Positions 1 through 5,056 of a stretch of DNA of 5,056 nucleotides are shown piece by piece. The stretch spans positions 1 to 5,056 of the forward strand of contig JAYVRA010000081.1 in NCBI GenBank assembly GCA_043776635.1, in the 5' to 3' direction. The translations under genes were made by a program, and so were the position numbers. The notes beneath the pieces were generated by a model that was not told the origin of the DNA, ran no database searches, and worked only from the letters and a program-made list of their open reading frames with translations. Each line of letters begins with the position of its first letter. The stretch's first letter is position 1. The stretch comes from JANMEX01 sp043776635. Lineage in GTDB: Bacteria; Pseudomonadota; Alphaproteobacteria; Rhizobiales; Rhizobiaceae.

Positions 1-4
1 CCAT

Positions 5-45
5 CTCTGGATTCCGGATCTGCGCTTCGCTACTCCGGAATGACG
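5..45 (+). repeat. REP-like palindromic repeat, copy 1
   Basis: This is a 41-bp unit running from CTCTGG to AATGACG. It contains perfect 8-bp inverted arms, ATTCCGGA at 11-18 and TCCGGAAT at 34-41. Inside the loop is a second small stem, GCG-CTT-CGC (22-30). It matches copy 3 at 37 of 41 positions and the reverse complement of copy 2 at 36 of 41. The size, palindromy and intergenic location fit the REP/BIME-like repeats scattered through many alphaproteobacterial genomes; that class assignment is inference. Confidence 0.85.
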
Positions 46-108
46 ACGAGGCGTGGGGTTGGCTTGGCGACACAAGATGGAAAAGTGATGGTTTAGGTCG
101 AATATCAC

Positions 109-149
109 CGTCATTCCGGACAAGCGAAGCGCCGATCCGGGATTCAGAG
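109..149 (-). repeat. REP-like palindromic repeat, copy 2 (inverted)
   Basis: This copy has the opposite orientation and runs from CGTCATTCCGGA to GATTCAGAG. Its reverse complement matches copy 3 at 38 of 41 positions. The central GCGAAGCGC is the complement of the GCGCTTCGC core of the other copies. Because copies 1 and 2 face each other, as do copies 2 and 3, the transcript of this region could also form longer hairpins between neighbouring copies. Confidence 0.85.
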
Positions 150-226
150 CGGTGGGGTTTGGTAAGGGCCAGATTGAGTTGACGAAAGAAGGTTTGGGCC
201 ACGTGGATAAAGGTCGGGAGTTGCGA

Positions 227-267
227 CTCTGGATACCGGATCCGCGCTTCGCTTGTCCGGAATGACG
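227..267 (+). repeat. REP-like palindromic repeat, copy 3
   Basis: This is the third 41-bp copy, in the same orientation as copy 1, ending 73 bp before sufC. Differences from copy 1 fall at unit positions 9, 17, 28 and 29. The TCCGGAATGACG right end and the GCGCTTCGCT core are unchanged. The left arm is slightly degraded here (ATACCGGA instead of ATTCCGGA), so the outer stem has one mismatch. Confidence 0.85.
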
Positions 268-318
268 GGCGCGGCGCGGGTTTGGTTTACAGTTACGGAC
301 TTGGGACATTGGTCTTAG

Positions 319-324
319 TATAAT
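319..324 (+). promoter_or_regulatory. Possible -10 box before sufC
   Basis: TATAAT, a perfect sigma-70 -10 match, stands in an AT-rich patch 16 bp before the sufC start codon. No convincing -35 sits at 16-18 bp. TTACGG (293-298) is 20 bp away and TTGGGA (301-306) only 12 bp. A start point about 7 bp downstream would fall within the Shine-Dalgarno AGGA (330-333) and give a leader of only about 10 nt, so this may be chance AT-richness rather than the main promoter. Confidence 0.3.
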
Positions 325-340
325 AATTTAGGAAAACAAA

Positions 341-1096
341 ATGCTAGAAATACGTAATCTTCACGCCCGCATTGCCGGCACTGATACTGAAATTATCCGG
401 GGCTTGAACCTCACTGTCAAGGCGGGCGAAGTGGCGGCTATTATGGGGCCTAACGGGTCGGGGAAGTCCACGCTGTCTTATATTCTGGCAGGCCGGTCGG
501 ACTATGAAGTGACCGAGGGCGAAATCGTTTATAACGGGATGAGCATCCTTGAGATGGACCCCGCCGAGCGTGCGGCCAAGGGGATTTTTCTAGCGTTCCA
601 ATATCCGATGGAAATACCGGGTGTTGCGACGATGGAATTCTTGAAAGTTGCCATGAATTCGCAACGCAAGCAGCGCGGGGAGCCGGAACTGAAGGTGGCT
701 GAATTTATTAAGCTGGTGAAGGAAGCGGCGGCGTCGCTGGAGATTGATTTCCAGATGCTGAAGCGCCCGCTCAATGTCGGCTTTTCGGGCGGCGAGAAAA
801 AGCGTGCCGAGATATTGCAGATGAAGCTACTGGCGCCGAAGCTGTGCATTTTGGACGAGACGGATTCAGGGCTGGATATTGATGCGCTGAAAATTGTTTC
901 CGACGGCGTCAATTCTCTGCGCGCGCCGGACCGCGCCGTGCTGGTCATAACGCATTATCAGCGCTTGCTGGACCATATCGTGCCGGACACAGTGCATGTG
1001 CTTTACAAGGGCCAAGTGATTAAGAGCGGCGACAAGACGCTGGCGCTGCATCTGGAGGCCAATGGCTATGCCGATGTGATTGGCGAGGCGGCGTGA
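341..1096 (+). CDS. sufC: SufC, Fe-S cluster assembly ABC ATPase
   Basis: SufC is the cytosolic ATPase of the SufBC2D scaffold; ATP binding drives the conformational change needed for cluster assembly on SufB-SufD. The 251-residue length is typical. All ABC motifs are present in order: Walker A GPNGSGKST (36-44), Q-loop FQYP (86-89), signature FSGGEKKR (148-155), Walker B with catalytic Glu LCILDETDSGLD (168-179), and the H-loop ITHYQR with His205. The FSGGEKKR signature and the ETDSGLD form (in place of EPTSGLD) are characteristic of SufC among ABC ATPases. The ATG is preceded by AGGA (330-333) at 7 nt spacing. It is the first of four tightly packed suf genes. It follows a non-coding, repeat-bearing spacer instead of the usual sufB, so this copy of the operon appears interrupted or split at its 5' side. 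Confidence 0.97.
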   Translation: MLEIRNLHARIAGTDTEIIRGLNLTVKAGEVAAIMGPNGSGKSTLSYILAGRSDYEVTEGEIVYNGMSILEMDPAERAAKGIFLAFQYPMEIPGVATMEFLKVAMNSQRKQRGEPELKVAEFIKLVKEAAASLEIDFQMLKRPLNVGFSGGEKKRAEILQMKLLAPKLCILDETDSGLDIDALKIVSDGVNSLRAPDRAVLVITHYQRLLDHIVPDTVHVLYKGQVIKSGDKTLALHLEANGYADVIGEAA

Positions 1097-1106
1097 GGTG
1101 GGTGAA

Positions 1107-2369
1107 ATGAACATTCACATAAACCCGCCGCGCACGCAGACGGTGGCTGAACTGGCGCTGAACGATCTCTACGTTTCCAAGATGAGCGCTCTGCCGGGCA
1201 ATCCGGATGTAACATCGGCGCGGGACACGGCGATCGAGGCGCTGAAGCTTGTTGGCCTGCCAACGCGGCGCGTTGAAAGCTGGCACTACACTGATTTGCG
1301 CGCTCTGCTTCGCGTTGTGCCGGAAGGATCGGATATTTCGCCGGAGCCGCTCGAGGCATTGGCGGCTGGATCAGCTGTTCTGCGTATTGTGGATGGCACG
1401 GCGGAGACGGGAAAGATTACCGGCGCGACGGTTACTTGTATTTCAGCCAAACTCGAAGACGGCTCTTTCGCCAAAGCTTTAAATGCGCGGGGCACGGATG
1501 ACACCATCGCGCAGATAAATATCGCTCTGGTGAGCGATGGCTATCATGTGGCCATTCCGGATGGCGCGACAATTAATGCGCCTGTCGAAGTGCAGGTTAT
1601 CGCGGGGCAGGCGTCGCACACGCGGCTGGCCATAAAGGCGGGCAAAGGTTCCAAGGCGACGTTCATTGAGCGCCACGTTGGCGGCGACGCGCTGGTGTCT
1701 GCTATCACCGATCTGGTCGTTGAAGACTGTGCGGACATTACGGTTATTATCGACCAAGAGCGTGGCGCGGGTGCGGTGCATCTCGGCCAGTTTAACGCTT
1801 ATGTTGGCGTTGGTTCCAAGCTCACGCTGTTCATCATGAACGCAGGTTCAAAGCTCGTCAGGCAGGAAGTGCATGTCGAGGTGAAGGGCGATGCGGCGGA
1901 CTTCAAGCTGCGGGCGGTGAACCTGATTGGCGGCGAGGCGCATGTCGATGTGACCATGACGCTGGTGCACGATGCGCTGAATTCCACCTCTACAGAAGTG
2001 ATACGCAATGTGGTGACGGGCAAGGGCAAAGGTGTTTTCCAAGGTCAAATCCGTGTGGCTCCCGGTGCGCAGAAGACGGATGCCAAGATGGCTTGCAACA
2101 CGCTTTTGCTCTCGGACGAAGGCCAGTTTTCGGCCAAGCCCGAACTGGAGATTTTCGCCGACGACGTGCAGTGCGGTCACGGTGCGACAGTGCGCGAAGT
2201 TGAGGGCCAACATTTGTTCTATCTAATGACACGCGGTATTCCGGAAAATTTGGCACGCGGGCTTTTGGTGAAAGCCTTTGTGGCGGAGATTATTGAGGAA
2301 CTGGACAACGAACATTTGGTAGAGGCGCTTGAAGGGCGGCTGGCCGGGTGGTTGGAGGCAAATGCTTAA
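1107..2369 (+). CDS. sufD: SufD, Fe-S cluster assembly scaffold subunit
   Basis: SufD is the non-catalytic partner of SufB; the two beta-helix proteins form the platform on which clusters are made, with SufC bound below. The 420-residue product has the N-terminal RRVESWHYTDLRA block (54-66) seen in SufD proteins. A long beta-rich core follows, then the conserved C-terminal block DDVQCGHGATV with Cys356 and His358, continuing into LMTRGIPENLARGLLVKAFV. That His corresponds to the functionally important SufD histidine (His360 in E. coli). The ATG at 1107 is chosen because GAGG at 1095-1098 stands 8 nt ahead. An in-frame TTG at 1080 would add nine residues overlapping sufC and has no comparable site. 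The gap to sufC is 10 bp and the stop overlaps the sufS start by 1 bp, which suggests translational coupling. Confidence 0.95.
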   Translation: MNIHINPPRTQTVAELALNDLYVSKMSALPGNPDVTSARDTAIEALKLVGLPTRRVESWHYTDLRALLRVVPEGSDISPEPLEALAAGSAVLRIVDGTAETGKITGATVTCISAKLEDGSFAKALNARGTDDTIAQINIALVSDGYHVAIPDGATINAPVEVQVIAGQASHTRLAIKAGKGSKATFIERHVGGDALVSAITDLVVEDCADITVIIDQERGAGAVHLGQFNAYVGVGSKLTLFIMNAGSKLVRQEVHVEVKGDAADFKLRAVNLIGGEAHVDVTMTLVHDALNSTSTEVIRNVVTGKGKGVFQGQIRVAPGAQKTDAKMACNTLLLSDEGQFSAKPELEIFADDVQCGHGATVREVEGQHLFYLMTRGIPENLARGLLVKAFVAEIIEELDNEHLVEALEGRLAGWLEANA

Positions 2370-3610
2370 TGACTAACCATATCAATAGTTTGCCCTATAA
2401 TATTGAAGCAGTGCGTAAGAATTTTCCGATTCTTTCGCGCACCGTCTATGGCAAACCACTGGTTTATCTTGATAATGGCGCTTCGGCGCAGAAGCCGCAG
2501 GTCGTGATTGACGCGATGAGCAATGCCTATTCAAACGAATATGCCAACGTGCATCGCGGCCTGCATTTTTTGTCGAACGCGGCGACGGATGCGTATGAGA
2601 ACGCCCGCGAGATTGTGCGCAAATTTTTGAATGCGGGCAAAATTGAGGAAGTGATATTCACCAAGTCGACAACCGAGGCGATCAATGCGGTTGCCTATGG
2701 CTGGGGCATGCCGAACATTGGCGCTGACGATGAAATCGTGCTGTCGATTATGGAGCATCACTCCAACATTGTGCCGTGGCATTTCATCCGCGAGCGGCAG
2801 GGCGCGAAGCTGGTGTGGGTGCCGGTTGACGATGACGGCGTGTTGCATATTGATGATTTCGTGAAGTGCCTGACGCCGCGCACAAAGCTGGTGGCTATAA
2901 CGCAAATGTCGAACGCGCTTGGCACGGTGGTTCCTGTCAAAGAGATGATCCGCATTGCCCATGAGCGCGGCATTAAGGTGTTGGTGGATGGCAGTCAGTC
3001 GGCGGTTCACATGCCGGTGGATGTGCGTGATCTGGATGCGGATTTCTTCGTGATGACGGGCCATAAGCTTTACGGGCCAAGCGGCATCGGCGTGCTTTAT
3101 GGCAAGGAAACGCTGCTCAATTCGATGCGGCCTTTCTTGGGCGGCGGCGAGATGATCCGCGATGTGACAATGGAAAACGTGACCTATGGCGATGCGCCAC
3201 ACCGTTTTGAGGCAGGAACGCCGCCGATTGTGGATGCAATCGGCCTCGGCGCGGCGCTTGCCTATATGGATAGCATCGGGCGCGGGCGGATTGCTGCACA
3301 TGAGGAAAGTCTGCGCGACTATGCGCACAAGAAGCTTTCTGCGATTAACTCGTTGCGGATTTATGGCAATGCGCCGGGCAAGGGGGCGATTGTTTCATTT
3401 GCACTGGAGGGCATTCACGCCCATGATGTATCGATGGTGATTGACCGGTCCGGCGTTGCCGTGCGCGCAGGCACGCATTGCGCCCAGCCATTGATGCAGC
3501 GCTTTGGCGTGACATCCACATGCCGTGCTTCATTTGGCATGTATAATACGTTACAAGAAATTGATGTGCTGGCAGAAGCACTGGAAAAGGCGCGGGCGTT
3601 TTTCGCGTAA
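2369..3610 (+). CDS. sufS: SufS, group II cysteine desulfurase
   Basis: SufS is a PLP enzyme that converts L-cysteine to L-alanine and a protein persulfide, supplying sulfur to the SUF scaffold. The 413-residue product carries the PLP-stacking region MEHHSN (His130-His131), the Schiff-base lysine in TGHKLYGPSGIG (Lys233), the short-loop catalytic cysteine in RAGTHCAQP (Cys371), and the substrate-carboxylate arginine in CRASFGMYNT (Arg386). All are offset by +7 from E. coli SufS numbering (226, 364, 379), so the fold appears intact. The ATG at 2369 overlaps the sufD TAA as TAATG. GGAGG at 2354-2358, inside the end of sufD, serves it at 10 nt spacing. A GTG 21 bp further upstream is possible but less well placed. 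No sufE or sufU sulfur acceptor lies in the window, so the transfer partner is encoded elsewhere or upstream. Confidence 0.96.
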   Translation: MTNHINSLPYNIEAVRKNFPILSRTVYGKPLVYLDNGASAQKPQVVIDAMSNAYSNEYANVHRGLHFLSNAATDAYENAREIVRKFLNAGKIEEVIFTKSTTEAINAVAYGWGMPNIGADDEIVLSIMEHHSNIVPWHFIRERQGAKLVWVPVDDDGVLHIDDFVKCLTPRTKLVAITQMSNALGTVVPVKEMIRIAHERGIKVLVDGSQSAVHMPVDVRDLDADFFVMTGHKLYGPSGIGVLYGKETLLNSMRPFLGGGEMIRDVTMENVTYGDAPHRFEAGTPPIVDAIGLGAALAYMDSIGRGRIAAHEESLRDYAHKKLSAINSLRIYGNAPGKGAIVSFALEGIHAHDVSMVIDRSGVAVRAGTHCAQPLMQRFGVTSTCRASFGMYNTLQEIDVLAEALEKARAFFA

Positions 3611-3620
3611 GGACAATGAG

Positions 3621-4001
3621 ATGGCTGATGATTTGACGGTTCAGGAAAAATTGGATGAACAGGTGACAGGGGCGTCCACCATACCCGCCGAAGAGCTTTC
3701 GCGCCTCACAGGCGATATTATTGCCGCGCTAAAAACTGTTTATGATCCAGAAATTCCGTCGGATATTTACGAGCTTGGCTTGATTTATAAGATCGACATT
3801 GAAGACGACCGCTCGGTGAAAATCGATATGACGCTGACAGCACCCGGCTGCCCTGTGGCAGGAGAAATGCCGGGCTGGGTGGAAAATGCCGTGGGTTCTG
3901 TTGAAGGCGTTTCAGGTGTGGATGTGAAGATGGTTTTTGACCCGCCGTGGTCAGCCGCGCGGATGAGCGAAGAGGCGCAAGTGGCGGTGGGTTGGTACTG
4001 A
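3621..4001 (+). CDS. sufT: DUF59/MIP18-family SUF system Fe-S assembly protein (SufT-like)
   Basis: This is a 126-residue protein made of a variable N-terminal stretch of about 30 residues and one DUF59 (MIP18) domain. Diagnostic motifs are YDPEIPSDIYELGLIY (41-56), MTLTAPGCPVAGEMP (70-84) with the conserved Cys77, and FDPPWSAARMSEEA (106-119). Members found in suf operons act in Fe-S protein maturation or cluster transfer; the exact step is not settled. The ATG at 3621 follows AAGGA (3609-3613) at 7 nt spacing, a site that overlaps the sufS stop codon, and the gene lies 10 bp after sufS. An upstream extension in this frame would run through sufS and is rejected. The symbol sufT is used by analogy; alphaproteobacterial members are often left as 'SUF system Fe-S cluster assembly protein'. 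The last two bases of its TGA stop belong to the palindromic element that follows. Confidence 0.92.
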   Translation: MADDLTVQEKLDEQVTGASTIPAEELSRLTGDIIAALKTVYDPEIPSDIYELGLIYKIDIEDDRSVKIDMTLTAPGCPVAGEMPGWVENAVGSVEGVSGVDVKMVFDPPWSAARMSEEAQVAVGWY

Positions 4002-4144
4002 TTGGCTGCCGTTTGTCCGCTCCGGCGGACGCATAATGTGAACTTTCCGCGCTTCGGGTGCTCATGTACCAATGTACATTCCGCTCCGGTTCTCGAAACC
4101 TCGCATTATCCGCCTCACCGGAACAAACAACCGGTCAACCAATC
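4000..4144. repeat. 145-bp imperfect palindromic element between sufT and sufA
   Basis: The two halves are reverse complements with small gaps. The ends are GATTGG (4000-4005) and CCAATC (4139-4144). Further matching pairs are GTTTGT (4011-4016) with ACAAAC (4123-4128), GGCGGA (4024-4029) with TCCGCC (4109-4114), ATAATG (4033-4038) with CATTAT (4104-4109), and at the centre ATGTAC (4064-4069) with GTACAT (4074-4079) around a 4-nt loop. The left half also holds its own tight hairpin, GTCCGC-tccg-GCGGAC (4015-4030). The hairpin lacks a T-tract, so it is not a standard intrinsic terminator. The element could be a MITE- or REP-like mobile repeat or a structured RNA/terminator region. No clear target duplication is seen, and no coding region in it is convincing. 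Confidence 0.75.
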
Positions 4145-4168
4145 GTGGCCACAAAGCTGAACCGGATC

Positions 4169-4197
4169 TTGCACTTATTCGATTTCTTCACCATCTT
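4169..4197 (+). promoter_or_regulatory. Possible sigma-70-type promoter for sufA
   Basis: TTGCAC (4169-4174), preceded by C to give the CTTG form common in alphaproteobacterial -35 boxes, is followed after 17 bp by the weak -10 candidate CATCTT (4192-4197). It lies between the palindromic element and sufA, where a separate start would be needed if the element stops read-through from the upstream genes. The -10 match is poor, so this is only a candidate. Confidence 0.3.
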
Positions 4198-4214
4198 AAG
4201 ACTAGACTCAAATC

Positions 4215-4231
4215 TCAGGTCTTGAACCTGA
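4215..4231. promoter_or_regulatory. Inverted repeat in the sufA leader
   Basis: TCAGGT-cttga-ACCTGA is a perfect 6-bp inverted repeat with a 5-nt spacer, ending 5 bp before the sufA Shine-Dalgarno sequence. It could be an operator for a dimeric regulator or an mRNA hairpin near the ribosome site. It does not match the IscR type 1 or Irr box consensus as I know them, so no regulator is named. Confidence 0.4.
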
Positions 4232-4236
4232 ATGTT

Positions 4237-4240
4237 GGAG
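4237..4240 (+). promoter_or_regulatory. Shine-Dalgarno site deciding the sufA start
   Basis: GGAG stands 6 nt before the ATG at 4247. It lies inside the five-codon extension that an in-frame ATG at 4232 would give, so the downstream ATG is the better start. Confidence 0.7.
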
Positions 4241-4246
4241 ATAAAA

Positions 4247-4609
4247 ATGGGCCGTTTTGCTGTTATGACGATGACTGATGCTGCGGGTGCGCGGGTCAAG
4301 GAAATTATGTCTGCTAATCCGGATGCGCTCGGCATTCGCGTGGGCGTGAAAAAGGGCGGCTGTGCGGGCATGGAATATGCCATTGATCTGGCATCTGAGG
4401 CTAAACCGCGCGAAGATGTAATTGAGCTGGATGGCGCGAAAGTGTTCGTGGCTCCTGAGGCTGTGCTTTACCTCATCGGTACGCAAATGGACTTTGAGCA
4501 GACTGCGTTGCGCACTGGTTTTACGTTCCACAATCCAAATCAGACATCCGCCTGCGGCTGCGGCGAGAGCGTCGAAATCAAAGCAGCGCCGCTATCAGCA
4601 TTGGGTTAA
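4247..4609 (+). CDS. sufA: SufA/HesB-type A-type Fe-S cluster carrier
   Basis: This is an A-type carrier of 120 residues, predicted to accept clusters from the SufBCD scaffold and pass them to apo-proteins in the cytosol. The three conserved ligand cysteines are all present: Cys39 in KKGGCAGMEY, and Cys103 and Cys105 in the C-terminal SACGCGES motif. The A-type fold signatures MTDAAGARVKEIM (9-21) and GFTFHNPN (91-98) are also intact. HesB, IscA and SufA cannot be separated by motif alone; SufA is chosen from the suf context. The gene lies 245 bp after the DUF59 gene, separated by the palindromic element, so it is probably expressed at least partly from its own promoter. It forms a pair with the downstream TfoX_N gene. 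Confidence 0.93.
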   Translation: MGRFAVMTMTDAAGARVKEIMSANPDALGIRVGVKKGGCAGMEYAIDLASEAKPREDVIELDGAKVFVAPEAVLYLIGTQMDFEQTALRTGFTFHNPNQTSACGCGESVEIKAAPLSALG

Positions 4610-4612
4610 ATT

Positions 4613-4936
4613 ATGGACGCATCTGCCATTGAAGAAATTTTCCAATCCGTCGCTCCGGTGACGGTCAAAAAATTCTTTGGCGGCACTGGAGTTTATGCGC
4701 GCTGTGTGATCATCGGCTGCGAGTTTGATGGCGATCTGTTGCTGAAAGCCGACGCGGTAACCGCCCCGCAATTTGAAGTGGCGGGCTGCAAGCAGTGGGG
4801 CTATGAGCATAATAAATCCGGCAAGCAGGTGAAGATGCCGTATTGGTCCATTCCCGAAGATGCGTATGACGATCCGGATGTGATGGCCAAATGGGTGAAG
4901 CTCTCGCTGGATGCAGGGCTTCGTGCGAAGAAGTGA
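4613..4936 (+). CDS. TfoX N-terminal-domain protein
   Basis: This 107-residue protein is essentially one TfoX_N domain. Motifs seen are KKFFGGTGVYAR (19-30), DLLLKAD (41-47), F-EVAGCKQWGY (54-64) and the family hallmark MPYWSIPEDAYDDPD (75-89). The C-terminal helix-hairpin domain of full-length TfoX/Sxy competence regulators is absent, so a role in competence should not be assumed; the function of stand-alone TfoX_N proteins is unknown. The start lies 3 bp after the sufA stop with no good Shine-Dalgarno sequence (only GGG at 4603-4605), which suggests translation coupled to sufA. Three cysteines (Cys31, Cys36, Cys59) occur. Cys59 sits in a commonly seen AGC context, while Cys31-x4-Cys36 may be particular to this protein. 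No transmembrane segment or signal peptide is visible. Confidence 0.88.
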   Translation: MDASAIEEIFQSVAPVTVKKFFGGTGVYARCVIIGCEFDGDLLLKADAVTAPQFEVAGCKQWGYEHNKSGKQVKMPYWSIPEDAYDDPDVMAKWVKLSLDAGLRAKK

Positions 4937-4994
4937 CGGAAAACTCTACTTTGACGGCCAACTAGTGGATTGATCGCAACGAAGGAGTCCAGAT

Positions 4995-5056
4995 TTGGAT
5001 TCCCTTGTTTTGCTGGATGTGCGATTCAGGGTTATGCGCACAGGAATTGAGTTCAC
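4995..5056 (+). CDS. Possible 5' end of a further gene (partial, TTG start)
   Basis: AAGGAG (4982-4987) is the strongest Shine-Dalgarno sequence in this part of the window and stands 7 nt before a TTG. From there the frame is open to the window edge and reads about 20 residues beginning MDSLVLLDVRFRVMRTG. It lies 58 bp after the TfoX_N gene. Twenty residues are too few to recognise a family. An ATG at 5017 in another frame is also open but has no ribosome site. Confidence 0.35.
   Translation, partial: MDSLVLLDVRFRVMRTGIEF

Larger units (their letters stand above)
1..340. other. Repeat-bearing intergenic region upstream of sufC
   Basis: No coding region can be supported here on either strand. 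The stretch is occupied by three copies of a 41-bp palindromic repeat (listed separately) separated by 63 and 77 bp of G-rich filler, and then by an AT-rich segment just before sufC. Short G/T-rich strings such as GGGTTTGG and TGGGGTT recur next to the repeat copies. In many alphaproteobacteria sufB lies directly before sufC, but no sufB 3' end is visible, so if sufB is adjacent it must end before position 1. Confidence 0.7.

Noticed and set aside
5..267. CRISPR-like array
   Set aside because: There are only three repeats, in alternating orientation with unequal 63- and 77-bp spacers, and no cas genes nearby. The repeats are internally palindromic in the manner of REP elements.
1848..2213. 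Minus-strand open frame within sufD
   Set aside because: It overlaps the conserved C-terminal half of SufD, has an Arg/His-rich composition and no domain, and no ribosome site makes it convincing.
2531..3328. A 265-codon open frame on the minus strand, antisense to sufS
   Set aside because: It lies wholly within sufS, which has all catalytic motifs intact. Its translation is rich in His and Arg with no recognisable domain, as expected for a mirror frame of a biased coding sequence.
4015..4030. Standard rho-independent terminator
   Set aside because: The stem is good but no run of T follows it, so it is recorded only as part of the palindromic element.
3718..4072. Minus-strand open frames that start in the palindrome and run back into the DUF59 gene
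   Set aside because: They are antisense to a gene with clear DUF59 motifs, and their products show no family features.
4000..4144. Insertion sequence
   Set aside because: There is no transposase frame and no clear target-site duplication. The palindrome is full-length rather than terminal, so at most it is a non-autonomous repeat.
4072..4278. A 68-codon plus-strand open frame between sufT and sufA
   Set aside because: It begins in the centre of the palindrome and runs into sufA in another frame. It has no Shine-Dalgarno sequence and a low-complexity, unrecognisable product.
4613..4936. Competence regulator TfoX/Sxy
   Set aside because: Only the N-terminal domain is present and the context is Fe-S assembly, so the competence role is not transferred.
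4952..4957. TTGACG as a -35 box for the downstream partial gene
   Set aside because: No acceptable -10 hexamer lies 16-18 bp further on.

Overview
The window holds most of an alphaproteobacterial SUF operon for iron-sulfur (Fe-S) cluster assembly. All recognised genes lie on the + strand. The gene order sufC-sufD-sufS-DUF59 (sufT-like)-sufA, followed by a small TfoX_N gene, the moderate GC content, the protein sequences, and the style of the intergenic palindromic repeats all suggest an alphaproteobacterium. The order (for example Hyphomicrobiales or Rhodospirillales-like) cannot be fixed from this stretch alone.

Layout: positions 1-340 contain no supportable gene but carry three copies of a 41-bp, internally palindromic, REP-like repeat (5-45 +, 109-149 -, 227-267 +). 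Then come sufC (341-1096, ABC ATPase), sufD (1107-2369, scaffold subunit), sufS (2369-3610, cysteine desulfurase) and a DUF59/MIP18 gene (3621-4001). These are packed with gaps of about 10 bp or a 1-bp overlap, so they form one transcription unit. A 145-bp imperfect palindrome (4000-4144) begins inside the stop codon of the DUF59 gene. A short leader with its own small inverted repeat and a possible promoter follows. Next are sufA (4247-4609, A-type Fe-S carrier) and a TfoX_N-domain gene (4613-4936) coupled to it by a 3-bp gap. The last about 60 bp may hold the first codons of another gene, read from a TTG start behind a strong Shine-Dalgarno sequence.

How the genes work together: SufS takes sulfur from cysteine as a persulfide. 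SufC and SufD, with SufB, form the SufBC2D scaffold that builds the cluster using ATP. SufA carries or receives clusters, and the DUF59 protein helps maturation. sufB, which the scaffold needs, is not in the window. It probably lies upstream of the repeat-bearing spacer or elsewhere. The protein-coding content is ordinary housekeeping. The least explained parts are the repeat structures that occupy the two breaks in the gene cluster, above all the 145-bp palindrome between the DUF59 gene and sufA, and the TfoX_N gene at the end.
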